Source of the DNA: Imperialibacter sp. EC-SDR9
GTDB lineage: Bacteria > Bacteroidota > Bacteroidia > Cytophagales > Cyclobacteriaceae
Length of the DNA stretch: 64,000 bases
Assembly: GCF_902498805.1 (NCBI RefSeq)
Contig: NZ_LR701593.1
Span: 1 to 64,000 of the forward strand
Direction of reading: 5' to 3'
The position numbers and the translations under genes are program-made. Below, piece by piece: positions 24,997 to 34,560 of this stretch; position 1 is the stretch's first letter; every line of letters starts with the position of its first letter. The notes under the pieces are model-generated. The model made no database searches and had not been told where the DNA came from. It worked only from the letters and a program-made list of their open reading frames with translations.

Positions 24997-26217
24997 ATGA
25001 AAATTCTAAAGAATTCATTTGCTGCCATTATTGTATTTGCCACAATATTCTCTGCGTGCCAAAGCAATAAAAATGAAAGCCAAAGTGCCGAAGCCAGTGA
25101 AACGGAAGCATCGGGTGAAATGAAGCCCGCTTTTGTTGCCAATCCGCAGTTCATTGCCAAAAGAGAAGTGACTACGCTTGAAATAGGAGCAAAAGCCCCG
25201 GACTTCAACCTACCAGGTGTTGATGGAAAGTTCTACACCCTTGACGATTTCAGCGATGCCAGTGTGCTTGTGATCATTTTCACATGCAACCACTGCCCTA
25301 CTGCCCAGGCCTACGAAGACCGCATCAAAGCTGTTGTGAACGATTACAAAGGCAAAAGTGTGAAGCTGATAGCCATTTCACCCAACAGCCCTATGGGACT
25401 ACTCTACGAAGAACTAGGGTACACCGACCTGAACGACGACTATACGGCCATGCAACTGAGAGCCGACTATATGGACTACAATTTTCCTTACCTGTACGAC
25501 GGCGACACTGAAGAAGCCTCTCTGCAATATGGCCCGGTCGCTACTCCTCACGCTTTTGTTTTCGACAGCAACAGAGCATTGACCTACAATGGTCGTCTTG
25601 ACAAAGTGGAAAAACCCGGCACAACCAACTCAGAGGATTTGAGAGCCGCAATAGACGCCACCCTTGAAGGAAAACCTATAGCTGAGCCGGTAACAAAAGT
25701 CTTTGGCTGCTCCACAAAGTGGGGATGGAAAACAGACATGAGAGACCGGGTAGACAAAGACTGGAACAGCAGAGAGGTGAAGGTTGAAGACATCGATTTG
25801 GCAGGCATCAAAACTTTGCTAAAAAACGACGACTCGAAAAAACTAAGACTTATCAATGTGTGGGCTACCTGGTGCGGCCCGTGCATGCTGGAGTATCCCG
25901 AGTTCATCGCCATCCAACGTATGTACGGTGCCCGTGATTTCGAATTTGTATCCATCTCGGCTGATAAGCTGGAAAAGAGAGATAAAGTGCTCGAGTTTCT
26001 TGATAAAAAGGAATCGGGAGTACCCAACTATATATTTACGGGCGGCGACAACTATGCTATGGTTGAAGCGTTTGGTGACGGCTGGGACGGCGCATTGCCT
26101 TACACAGCACTGGTAGAGCCGGGAGGCAAGGTGGTGTACGAGCACCAGGGTGAAGTCGACTTCCTGGAACTAAAAAGAGCCATTGTAGAACATGAGATGA
26201 TAGGCAGAGTGTACTAA
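24997..26217 (+). CDS. lipoprotein with two fused thioredoxin-like domains
   Basis: 406 residues from the ATG at 24997, where a lipoprotein signal begins (lipobox FSAC, Cys21). Domain one (about 60-235) is an AhpC/TSA-type redoxin with FTCNHCP (Cys97, Cys100). Domain two (about 265-400) is TlpA/ResA-like with WATWCGPCMLEYPEF (Cys293, Cys296). Between them is an FGCSTKWGWK segment. It should sit in the periplasmic leaflet and act in thiol reduction or cytochrome maturation. An upstream ATG at 24937 would put 20 atypical residues before the signal. Which partner it reduces is unknown. Confidence 0.88.
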   Translation: MKILKNSFAAIIVFATIFSACQSNKNESQSAEASETEASGEMKPAFVANPQFIAKREVTTLEIGAKAPDFNLPGVDGKFYTLDDFSDASVLVIIFTCNHCPTAQAYEDRIKAVVNDYKGKSVKLIAISPNSPMGLLYEELGYTDLNDDYTAMQLRADYMDYNFPYLYDGDTEEASLQYGPVATPHAFVFDSNRALTYNGRLDKVEKPGTTNSEDLRAAIDATLEGKPIAEPVTKVFGCSTKWGWKTDMRDRVDKDWNSREVKVEDIDLAGIKTLLKNDDSKKLRLINVWATWCGPCMLEYPEFIAIQRMYGARDFEFVSISADKLEKRDKVLEFLDKKESGVPNYIFTGGDNYAMVEAFGDGWDGALPYTALVEPGGKVVYEHQGEVDFLELKRAIVEHEMIGRVY

Positions 26218-26250
26218 CATTCCCACATTTCCCGTCCTGAAAAATCTGAT

Positions 26251-26287
26251 AAGTGAAGTCTGGAAACGGGCTTCACTTTTATTTTTT
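26251..26287 (+). terminator. terminator between redoxin and histidine kinase genes
   Basis: Arms AAGTGAAG and CTTCACTT around a 12-nt loop, followed by TTATTTTTT. Confidence 0.7.
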
Positions 26288-26438
26288 AAAGAAACTGGCT
26301 GAAAGCCATCCTCAAAAATCAGCCATTCTTCCTCAAATTCTCTCCTTACGTCCATTAGTGACTGCTGAGGGTTAACTCTAAGCCATCTTTGTATGTTTAA
26401 TAGGCTGTTGACACTGTCTTCAGTGTAAAACTCATCGC

Positions 26439-27467
26439 ATGGCAATTATAGAAACCAACGGAAAGAACTTAAGAATACTCCTCCATTTTGGAGTTTGGTT
26501 CATTCTGTTTTTCTTTCCCGTCTTCGTTTTTTATGGCGACACACTCGACATTAGCATTGTGGCACGCAGAACCTGGGCGCCAATGGGATTTTCCGTCATC
26601 ATTTTCTATGTGAATTACTTCATCTTTATTGAAAAATTCATTTTCGATAGAAAAGGGCTTCGTTTTATTCTTTCTAATATTCTGCTGGTGGCAGTCTGCA
26701 TTTTTCTGCACAGTCAAATCAGAGAAATCTTTTTTGAAAGCCACGACAAACCTCACTCTTCAAGCTTTAAAATATTCTCAGTTTACTGGGAGTCGATCAC
26801 GGCCATCATCACTATTGGACTTAGCATGGCTGTGAGAATGACGCAGCGGTGGATTGAATCAGAAAACCTAAGGAGAAACTCTGAAAATGCGCAATTGCAT
26901 TCAGAGCTCACCTATCTTCAGTATCAGTTGCAGCCTCACTTTTTCTTCAACTCCCTTAACAATATATACTCGCTTGTAGACAGCTCTCCTGAAAAAGCGA
27001 AGGAAACTATTCACAGCCTGGCCAAGCTGATGCGCTACATGCTTTACGAGGCCAAGGAAGGCAAAGTATCACTGGTAAAAGAGGTAGAGTTTCTGGAGAA
27101 GTTTATTGACCTGATGGAGATAAGGCTTCCGGCTAATATCAAGGTAAAAAAGACTTTTGGCAAGGTGCAGGAGGGTGCCACCATCACTCCACTTCTTTTC
27201 CTTCCACTCGTGGAAAACGCTTTCAAACACGGAGCCAGCGGATCGGCAAAAGGAACCATTGAGTTTGAGCTGGTAATGGCAAATGGCGAAGTGACATTTA
27301 CAGTAGCAAACCCTAACCTACCAAAAACTATGGACGACAAAAGTGGTTCTGGCATAGGGTTGGTCAATCTTGAAAAAAGGCTGGATTTGATGTATGCTGG
27401 AAAATACAGCATTAGCCATGACATAGCGGATGACATTTATAAAACAGAGCTAAAAATTAAGCTATGA
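26439..27467 (+). CDS. LytS/YehU-family sensor histidine kinase
   Basis: 342 residues: four membrane segments (about 14-32, 48-67, 77-93 and 112-133), a linker helix, then the His_kinase domain with LQPHFFFNSLNNI, where His167 is the phospho-acceptor, and the ATP-binding domain with PLVENAFKHG and SGIGLVNLEKRL. It lacks a large periplasmic sensor, so the signal may be membrane-borne. Its stop overlaps the start of the response regulator by 4 nt. Confidence 0.93.
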   Translation: MAIIETNGKNLRILLHFGVWFILFFFPVFVFYGDTLDISIVARRTWAPMGFSVIIFYVNYFIFIEKFIFDRKGLRFILSNILLVAVCIFLHSQIREIFFESHDKPHSSSFKIFSVYWESITAIITIGLSMAVRMTQRWIESENLRRNSENAQLHSELTYLQYQLQPHFFFNSLNNIYSLVDSSPEKAKETIHSLAKLMRYMLYEAKEGKVSLVKEVEFLEKFIDLMEIRLPANIKVKKTFGKVQEGATITPLLFLPLVENAFKHGASGSAKGTIEFELVMANGEVTFTVANPNLPKTMDDKSGSGIGLVNLEKRLDLMYAGKYSISHDIADDIYKTELKIKL

Positions 27468-28180
27468 AAAAGATTCGCTGCCTGATTGTCGACGATGAGC
27501 CATTAGCACTCAACCTTATTGAGGGCTATGTGGAAAAAACGCCATTTCTTGAACTGGCTGGAAAATGCAGTAGTGCGTATGAGGCCTTGGAAAAAATAGC
27601 CGCTGAAAAAATAGATTTACTGTTTCTCGACATTCAAATGCCTGGGCTTACTGGCATGGAACTATCGAGATCACTAAAAAATGGCCCTAAAGTCGTTTTC
27701 ACTACGGCATTTGAAGAGTATGCCCTTGAAGGGTTCAAAGTAGATGCCATCGACTATCTGCTTAAACCTTTTAACTACGAGGAGTTTCTGAAATCGGCAA
27801 ACAAGGCCAGAGAATGGATATCAGTGACGTCAGGCGGTAGCTCGGAAACAGATCCCAATGCCCTTTTTGTCAAATCAGAATATAAACTGGTAAAAATCGA
27901 CTTGCAGAAGGTGCTTTACATCGAAGGACTGAAAGACTACGCAAAAATATTCCTTCAGGATCAAACAAGGCCCGTCATGACATTGATGAGCTTGAAATCA
28001 TTAGAAGAGCAGCTTCCATCTCAACAATTCATGAGAATACACCGGTCTTTTATTGTGAGACTAGACCGCATTGACCTGATAGAAAGAAACAAAGTGGTCA
28101 TTGGACAAGTGGGCATCACGATTGCAGACGCATACAAAGAAACATTTCAGGCATACCTGAACAAAAAATCAGTGAAGTAA
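27464..28180 (+). CDS. LytTR-family response regulator
   Basis: 238 residues. Receiver domain with acidic pocket (Asp10, Asp11), phospho-acceptor Asp56 in LLFLDIQMP and DYLLKPF; LytTR DNA-binding domain about 135-235 with YIEGLKDYAKI and FMRIHRSFIVRLD. It is the cognate partner of the overlapping kinase. The stop overlaps, by one base, the first possible ATG of the TonB receptor frame, so the receptor is very likely in the same transcript. Confidence 0.94.
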   Translation: MKKIRCLIVDDEPLALNLIEGYVEKTPFLELAGKCSSAYEALEKIAAEKIDLLFLDIQMPGLTGMELSRSLKNGPKVVFTTAFEEYALEGFKVDAIDYLLKPFNYEEFLKSANKAREWISVTSGGSSETDPNALFVKSEYKLVKIDLQKVLYIEGLKDYAKIFLQDQTRPVMTLMSLKSLEEQLPSQQFMRIHRSFIVRLDRIDLIERNKVVIGQVGITIADAYKETFQAYLNKKSVK

Positions 28181-28221
28181 TGAAACTAACATACAACATA
28201 AAGTCAAATAGGATCCTTAGC

Positions 28222-30807
28222 ATGAAAAAGCTACTTACTATCATGTTTACAATTGGCAGCGTAGGACTTGCACTAGCCCAGTCGGCGACGGTAGAAAATA
28301 CCCCTGCTCAAACTCCGGGCGAGGCCAGTTATAGAAGCACACCTTTAGCCGCAACTGATGCCGGGAATGGCGAAATTGAGGGAGTTGTGCTGGATGCTGA
28401 AACAAATCAGCCTGTAGAATTTGCCACTGTTTCACTTATTGACCCTGCAACAGACAAGCCCATCGACGGCGCTGTCTGCGACAACAAAGGTCAGTTCAAA
28501 ATATCAAAAGTTGAGGCCGGTACGTACAATGTAGCTATTTCTTTCATCGGCTATGAAAGGCAGGTAATTGAAGGGATCACTGTTGAAGACAAAAAAGACA
28601 AAGTAAATCTTGGTGTCATCAAACTGGGATCTGCCACTGAGGTGCTTCAGGAAGTTTCGGTCGTGAGTCAGCGTGACATGGTCGAAGAAAAAGTCGACCG
28701 GACTATTTACAATGCCGAATTGGATGCGACCACGAGAGGCGGCAACGCTACAGACGTGCTGAGACGTGTGCCAATGCTTTCGGTAGACATGGACGGCAAC
28801 GTGAGCCTTCGGGGCAATGAAAATATCAGGGTGTTGATCAACAACAAACCCTCGGCAATCATGGCGGCCAACATTGCTGACGCTTTGAAACAAATCCCCG
28901 CAGACGAAATAAAGTCGGTAGAGGTGATCACCTCCCCCTCAGCTAAATACGATGCCGAAGGAACATCAGGGATTATAAACATTATCACCAAGAAGAATAA
29001 CTTGCAGGGTGCTACACTGAATGTGAATACAGGTGTAGGTCTCCGGGGATCGAACCTTGGGCTAAATGGCGCCCTACAAACCAAGAAATTGGGACTCTCG
29101 TTGGGCGGCTTCGGCAGGTCCGAGTACAATACCACAGGTAGCTTTGAAAACAGGCAAACTACAATCAGCAATGGGGTAGAAACCTTTACCACTCAAGAAG
29201 CAAGTACCACTTCCAACAGGCTATTTGGACGCTACACCTTTGGTCTTGATTATGACTTCAATGATAAAAACTATCTGACTGGTTCAGTACAGCTAGGAGC
29301 CAGAAATGGCAGGGGTACCCAGGATGATCTAACCAGCGAATCTTTTCAGGACGGTGTTTTAGTTAGGGAAACGTTAAAGGATGTTACAACAAAGGATTTA
29401 TCGAACAATATTGATGTAAGCCTGGCATACACACACGTATTTAATAAGCCCCAGAAAGAACTGACCATCATGGGTATGTGGAGTATAAACGACCGAACCA
29501 ATGACTTCACTAACTACAATTACGACGTAGACGATGAAACACTGTTGACCAGGCTAAAAAACCTCAACGACAGCTATGATGAAGAAACCACTTTACAAAT
29601 TGACTACGCCAGCCCTATTGGTGACAAACAGCTAGTTGAATATGGTGCCAAGCAAATCATGAGAACGGCTGTCAGCGACTACACTTACCTCAGTGCCGAT
29701 GGTGAAAATGGCAGCTACGTACAGCTGGAAGGGACTACACTCAACAACAACCTTGACTACAGACAGGGAATTACATCAGGGTATTTGTCCTACACTGCCA
29801 CCCTGCCTAAAAACTACAGCGTGAAAGCAGGCGCCAGATACGAATACACTACTATAACCGCTTTTACCAAGACTGAAAGTGACATCGACATTCCATCTTA
29901 CGGTGTTATTGTGCCAAGCGTTAACCTGTCAAAGAAACTGGAAAACGGCAACATGGTAAAACTGGGATACAACAGAAGAATCCAACGCCCATCCATCAGG
30001 TTTCTGAACCCTAACATACAAGCTTCTAATCCATTGAATATTTCAGTTGGAAACCCAGAACTAGACCCTGAATACACCAACAACTATGAGTTGGGCTACA
30101 GCTCCTACTTCAAAAGGTCTTCTATACAAACAGCCCTTTTCGTCCGCAATACCACTGGCGCCATCAGCAGCGTGCGTGATGTAAGAGGCGACACCATCAG
30201 AACCACCTACCAAAATATTGGCCAGGAAGATGCGTACGGCATCAACCTTTCTGCCAATATCAACTTTGGAAAGCTAATGCTCAATGGTGGTTCAGATGTG
30301 TACTATGCTGTACTTTCAAACAACAACCCTGACCCCATTTACAATGCCAGCAATACGGGTATTGTCATCAGCGGAAGGTTTTTTGGAAACTACGACCTGG
30401 GCAATGGATATGGTCTGCAAATGTTCAGCTTTTTCCGTCTGAGAAGAACCGAACTACAAGGCTATAGAGGTGGGTTTGGGATGTATAACCTTGGTATTAA
30501 GAAAGATTTCAATGAAAGACGTGGAAGCATTGGTCTGGGGGTTCAGAACTTCCTCAACCCAAAGCTCAAGGTTAAGAGCGAAACCATTACCCCTATTATC
30601 GTACAAAACAGCATTGATATCAGAAATAATCTCAGCTTCTCGTTGAACTTCAGCTATCGCATTGGTAAAATAACTACTGATGGCCCACAGCGCCGAAGAA
30701 AGTCCATTCAAAATGACGACTTGAAAGGTGACGGTGGCGACAGCGATGGAGGTGGTGCGGCGCCAGCAGCCCCAGCAGCTACTCAGAGAAGAGGACGAGG
30801 AAACTAA
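28222..30807 (+). CDS. TonB-dependent outer-membrane receptor
   Basis: From the ATG at 28222, where the signal MKKLLTIMFTIGSVGLALAQ starts, it has 861 residues. In order: signal peptide, carboxypeptidase-D-like regulatory domain (about 45-140), plug domain (about 150-240), and a 22-strand-type barrel to the end. The first ATG at 28180 would add 14 residues before the signal. The C-terminus is unusual: the barrel is followed by a Gly/Asp- then Ala/Pro-rich tail ending TQRRGRGN instead of an aromatic residue. Coupling to the kinase-regulator pair suggests regulated uptake; no SusD partner is present. Ligand unknown. Confidence 0.9.
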   Translation: MKKLLTIMFTIGSVGLALAQSATVENTPAQTPGEASYRSTPLAATDAGNGEIEGVVLDAETNQPVEFATVSLIDPATDKPIDGAVCDNKGQFKISKVEAGTYNVAISFIGYERQVIEGITVEDKKDKVNLGVIKLGSATEVLQEVSVVSQRDMVEEKVDRTIYNAELDATTRGGNATDVLRRVPMLSVDMDGNVSLRGNENIRVLINNKPSAIMAANIADALKQIPADEIKSVEVITSPSAKYDAEGTSGIINIITKKNNLQGATLNVNTGVGLRGSNLGLNGALQTKKLGLSLGGFGRSEYNTTGSFENRQTTISNGVETFTTQEASTTSNRLFGRYTFGLDYDFNDKNYLTGSVQLGARNGRGTQDDLTSESFQDGVLVRETLKDVTTKDLSNNIDVSLAYTHVFNKPQKELTIMGMWSINDRTNDFTNYNYDVDDETLLTRLKNLNDSYDEETTLQIDYASPIGDKQLVEYGAKQIMRTAVSDYTYLSADGENGSYVQLEGTTLNNNLDYRQGITSGYLSYTATLPKNYSVKAGARYEYTTITAFTKTESDIDIPSYGVIVPSVNLSKKLENGNMVKLGYNRRIQRPSIRFLNPNIQASNPLNISVGNPELDPEYTNNYELGYSSYFKRSSIQTALFVRNTTGAISSVRDVRGDTIRTTYQNIGQEDAYGINLSANINFGKLMLNGGSDVYYAVLSNNNPDPIYNASNTGIVISGRFFGNYDLGNGYGLQMFSFFRLRRTELQGYRGGFGMYNLGIKKDFNERRGSIGLGVQNFLNPKLKVKSETITPIIVQNSIDIRNNLSFSLNFSYRIGKITTDGPQRRRKSIQNDDLKGDGGDSDGGGAAPAAPAATQRRGRGN

Positions 30808-30847
30808 GCTACCCAGCAAAAGACAATAATTTAAGTTTGGTAGGGGT

Positions 30848-30886
30848 AAAGGCCGTGGCATATTTGCCCGGCTTTTTCTGTTTTAT
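30848..30886 (+). terminator. probable terminator after the TonB receptor gene
   Basis: Imperfect arms AAAGGCC and GGCTTT with one bulge, then TTTCTGTTTT, 40 nt after the receptor stop. Confidence 0.4.
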
Positions 30887-30993
30887 CGGCGCAATCCGCC
30901 GTGCCACTATCATTGTTTGCCGCTACTAAATCTTCAGACAACCCTGTAATTTCTTTTTGCTATCTTTTGGGTTGTAACCATACCTGCACCTCA

Positions 30994-32841
30994 ATGTTAG
31001 CTGATAAAGCAAAACCAGGCAGCCTTATTGCCACACTCCTGTTGACTAGTCTTTTTTGGTCCTGCGAGCAAAAAGAAGAACTAACTCCACCCAACATACT
31101 ATGGATAGTCAGCGAAGACAACAGCCCCTTTCTTGGTGCTTATGGCGACGATTTCGCTACTACCCCCACTCTCGATTCCCTGGCCGCCCTCAGTGTTCTC
31201 TACACCAACGCCTTTGCTACCACACCAGTGTGTGCCCCTTCCCGGTCTACACTCATCACAGGCATGTACAGTGCCTCGCTGGGCACCCTGCCTATGCGCA
31301 GCCCCTACCCCATACCAGATTACATGCGCTTCTTTCCCAATTACCTCAGGGATGCTGGCTACTACACTACCAACAACTCCAAAAAAGATTACAATACGGT
31401 TGATCAACCTGAATGTTGGGACGAATCCAGCAACAAAGCGACTTACCTGAACCGGCAGCCTGGTCAACCGTTCTTCCATGTTCAGAATATTTTCATTACT
31501 CATGAAAGTCAGATTCACGATTCAATTCCCTGGGGAGACCTGAAACACGATCCGACCAAAGTACCCATGCCTGCATACCATCCCCGCACCAAAGACATGG
31601 AGCACGACTGGGCACAGTACTACGACCGAGTGCAGCAAATGGATTCTCAAGTGGCTGGTATTTTGGCCGATTTGAGAAAAAGCGGAGAGGCAGAAAATAC
31701 CATTGTCCTTTACTATTCCGACCATGGCGGAGTGCTGGGCAGAAGCAAGAGGTTTATGTACGAATCAGGGCTTCACATCCCTTTGATTATCAACTTCCCG
31801 GAGAAGTACAAGCACCTGGCACCATCAGCAGCGGGCTCTAAAAGTGATCGTTTGGTTAACTTTGTGGACTTTGGCCCAACCGTTCTAAGTCTGGCAGGCG
31901 TTACAGTGCCTGACTATATGCAGGGCAAGCCGTTTTTAGGTAGCCAGCAGGCCGAGCCGAAGCAATATGCCCATGCCTACCGGGGACGAATGGATGAGAG
32001 AATTGATCTGGTAAGAGGTGTAAGAGACAAACAGTTCAGGTACATCAGGAACTACATGCCTCACAAGCCCAATGGCCAGCACCTTTACTACCTATGGCTG
32101 GCTCGCTCTATGCCTTCCTGGGAAAAGGCTTTTAAAAATGGTGAGCTGAATGACGTGCAATCAAGGTTTTGGCTGCCAAGGCCTGCCGAAGAGCTCTACG
32201 ATGTTGCGAAAGACCCGGACAATATCAACAACCTGGCAACCGACCCGGCATACACTAATACCTTGCTGGAGCTGCGCAACGAGAACCTTAGGTGGGTAAA
32301 AGAGATCAGGGATGCCAACTTCCTGCCGGAGCCAATGACAGCCGAAATATCGGAAGTGCAGCCTGTATTCGACTATGTGAGAGGCAAAGACTTCCGGATG
32401 GATTACGTGATTGAAACTGCCGACCTGGCGAGTATGCGTGATCCTTCTGCACTGCCGGAGTTGATCAAGAGACTTGATGACCCCAACGCAGCCGTAAGGT
32501 ATTGGGCAGTTACCGGCACCATGATACTAGAGGACAAATCACCCGAAACAAAAGCCGTTCTGCTTAAAATGGCTAAAGATCCCTCGGCAAGTGTGCGGCT
32601 GGCTGTCGCTGAAGCCCTTTACAAATCGGGAATTAAGAAAGAAGCGCTTGATATCTGCGTCTCCGAACTGCAATCTCCCAGAGCGATTACCCGGGTGTAT
32701 GCAGCCAACGTGCTTGAAGAGTTTGGAATGGATGCGCTTCCTGCAAAGCAAGCTCTCGAACAATCGCTTGCCGACAGTGTAGGGCAGGCCATCAGCGAGA
32801 CACCAAAAGCTGTCAATCACATCCTGGACAGGTTAAAGTAG
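30994..32841 (+). CDS. sulfatase lipoprotein with C-terminal HEAT repeats
   Basis: 615 residues from the ATG at 30994, which opens a lipoprotein signal (lipobox LFWSC, Cys24). The catalytic domain is a formylglycine sulfatase: PNILWIVSEDN supplies metal-binding Asp42, Cys80 in the C-x-P-S-R motif (CAPSRS) is the residue oxidised to formylglycine, and YYSDHGGVLG supplies further ligands. It resembles N-sulfoglucosamine sulfohydrolase-type sulfatases. From about residue 480, HEAT-like repeats follow (DPNAAVRYWAVTG; DPSASVRLAVAEAL). The DUF5009-type acyltransferase gene starts 4 bp downstream. Substrate specificity is inferred. Confidence 0.88.
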   Translation: MLADKAKPGSLIATLLLTSLFWSCEQKEELTPPNILWIVSEDNSPFLGAYGDDFATTPTLDSLAALSVLYTNAFATTPVCAPSRSTLITGMYSASLGTLPMRSPYPIPDYMRFFPNYLRDAGYYTTNNSKKDYNTVDQPECWDESSNKATYLNRQPGQPFFHVQNIFITHESQIHDSIPWGDLKHDPTKVPMPAYHPRTKDMEHDWAQYYDRVQQMDSQVAGILADLRKSGEAENTIVLYYSDHGGVLGRSKRFMYESGLHIPLIINFPEKYKHLAPSAAGSKSDRLVNFVDFGPTVLSLAGVTVPDYMQGKPFLGSQQAEPKQYAHAYRGRMDERIDLVRGVRDKQFRYIRNYMPHKPNGQHLYYLWLARSMPSWEKAFKNGELNDVQSRFWLPRPAEELYDVAKDPDNINNLATDPAYTNTLLELRNENLRWVKEIRDANFLPEPMTAEISEVQPVFDYVRGKDFRMDYVIETADLASMRDPSALPELIKRLDDPNAAVRYWAVTGTMILEDKSPETKAVLLKMAKDPSASVRLAVAEALYKSGIKKEALDICVSELQSPRAITRVYAANVLEEFGMDALPAKQALEQSLADSVGQAISETPKAVNHILDRLK

Positions 32842-32845
32842 GCCA

Positions 32846-33958
32846 ATGACTACTCCAGCACTTTCGAACCAGCGACTCGTATCTCTTGATGTCATGAGAG
32901 GTCTGATCATGATTTTGTTGGCAGGCGAGGCTTGTCGGGTGTGGGACTCCATCCACGAACTAAGCCCAGAGAGTTTTTTTGGAAGTTATGTCATGATCCA
33001 GTTTTTCCACCACCCCTGGAATGGCCTCCGCTTCTGGGACTTGATACAACCGGCCTTCATGACCATGGCAGGCACGGCCATGTATCTTTCCTATTTACAG
33101 AAAGAAAAGAAGGGCATTAGCTGGGAAGACAATTGGAAGCACATACTTATCAGGTGCCTCAAGTTGCTGATAGCAGGCACAGCCCTGCATTGTGTGTACA
33201 GCGGCAAACTGGTTTGGGAGCTTTGGAATGTGCTGACACAACTGTCGGTAACCACACTTATTGCTTACCTGATCATTCGGAAATCATTTGCATTCCAATT
33301 CGCAGTTTCAATTGGATTGCTGATGCTCACAGAACTTATGTATCGTTTCATTTTAATGCCCGGCTTCGACCAACCATTCGTTGATCAGCACAACTTTGGC
33401 AACTACATGGACATGGTGCTGATGGGCAAAATCAACGGCGGAGGCTGGGTCACCATCAACTTTATTCCTACCGCAGCGCACACCATCTGGGGAGTGTTAA
33501 TCGGCAAATGGCTAATGGAGGACAAGCCAGCCTCGGCGAAGCTAAAATGGCTATCAATAGCTGGACTCGGCTTTTTGGTTGTCGGGTTTGCAATGGATTT
33601 AGCTGGTATCACTCCTATAATCAAGAGAATCGCCACCAGCTCTTTCACTATTGCATCGGCTGGCTGGGTAATTCTTTTGGTGGCACTTCTATTTTGGTGG
33701 GTCGATATCAGAAAAAAACAACGAGGGGTACTAATAGCCACAGTAGTGGGAATGAACTCAATATTCATATACCTGTTTTTCGAAACTGTTGGCCACCAAT
33801 GGTTCAATAAGACCCTGGCGGTCTTCGCTGGCGGCTTCACCGGTTTGCTCGGCGCAGGTGAACATTGGCAAGCCTTATTTGCGGCTTTGGCGGCCTGGGT
33901 CTTCACCTGGTATCTGTGCTATTGGCTGTATCACAGGAAGATTTTCTTTAAGCTGTAG
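32846..33958 (+). CDS. HGSNAT-like multi-pass acyltransferase (DUF5009 type)
   Basis: 370 residues with about ten membrane segments. The N-terminal LVSLDVMRGLIMILL motif and the following PWNGLRFWDLIQPAFMTMAG segment are hallmarks of the family that includes human heparan-alpha-glucosaminide N-acetyltransferase. It should transfer an acetyl group across the inner membrane to an amino sugar or similar acceptor. It starts 4 bp after the sulfatase gene and ends 2 bp before the first PepSY-type protein gene, so it is inside a tight operon. Confidence 0.85.
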   Translation: MTTPALSNQRLVSLDVMRGLIMILLAGEACRVWDSIHELSPESFFGSYVMIQFFHHPWNGLRFWDLIQPAFMTMAGTAMYLSYLQKEKKGISWEDNWKHILIRCLKLLIAGTALHCVYSGKLVWELWNVLTQLSVTTLIAYLIIRKSFAFQFAVSIGLLMLTELMYRFILMPGFDQPFVDQHNFGNYMDMVLMGKINGGGWVTINFIPTAAHTIWGVLIGKWLMEDKPASAKLKWLSIAGLGFLVVGFAMDLAGITPIIKRIATSSFTIASAGWVILLVALLFWWVDIRKKQRGVLIATVVGMNSIFIYLFFETVGHQWFNKTLAVFAGGFTGLLGAGEHWQALFAALAAWVFTWYLCYWLYHRKIFFKL

Positions 33959-33960
33959 TT

Positions 33961-34560
33961 ATGAAGGTGAAAAATTACCTCTTGCAGTTTCATATCTACC
34001 TGGGACTTTTTTGCACACCTTACCTGCTTATTTTCGCCCTGTCCTCTCTCAGTTTTAACCATGTCTCATTAAAAGAGGAGTTTACCCCGGTCAAATCCGA
34101 GCGTATAGCCATCACCCTAAATGAGGACAGCTTTGATAGCCCTCGAGCGCTAGGTGAGGCACTTCGAGACTCTCTGCACCTCATGGGCTGGTTCATTCCG
34201 TGGGAATCACATATAGATTCAGCTAGCTTTCTGGTGAATGTACGCAACCTCGGCAGGGACTTTCGACTAGCAGGCGGCTGGGGTGCCCCCGAAGTCGAGC
34301 TAACCACCAACTCCACAAGAATCATATCAAGACTCAAAGGACTTCATGGGCTACATGAAGAAGTCCCCGGAGCACCCTGGTGGATCAATGCCTGGGGGCT
34401 CTATCAGGATCTGACCGTTTACTCGCTACTGTTTTGGGCACTGAGTGGCATCTACCTTTGGTGGGTCAGCAAATCGAGGTCGAAGTCTTCGGCGTTTTGG
34501 CTCATCGGAAGTTTTACTATGTCGGTTCTACTAATGATCTATTTATGGCTCACCGGGTAA
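33961..34560 (+). CDS. PepSY-type membrane protein, first of a pair
   Basis: 199 residues: an N-terminal membrane segment (HIYLGLFCTPYLLIFALSSL), an extracytoplasmic domain (about 35-135) and two C-terminal segments with SLLFWALSGIYLWWVSKSRS. This is the layout of PepSY-associated TM proteins. It overlaps the next gene by 16 nt. Such proteins are often linked to iron or reductase functions; nothing here shows which. Confidence 0.7.
   Translation: MKVKNYLLQFHIYLGLFCTPYLLIFALSSLSFNHVSLKEEFTPVKSERIAITLNEDSFDSPRALGEALRDSLHLMGWFIPWESHIDSASFLVNVRNLGRDFRLAGGWGAPEVELTTNSTRIISRLKGLHGLHEEVPGAPWWINAWGLYQDLTVYSLLFWALSGIYLWWVSKSRSKSSAFWLIGSFTMSVLLMIYLWLTG

Noticed and set aside
26170-26445. Minus-strand frame of 91 codons between the redoxin and kinase genes
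   Set aside because: It crosses the terminator at 26251-26287 and ends inside the redoxin gene; no independent support.
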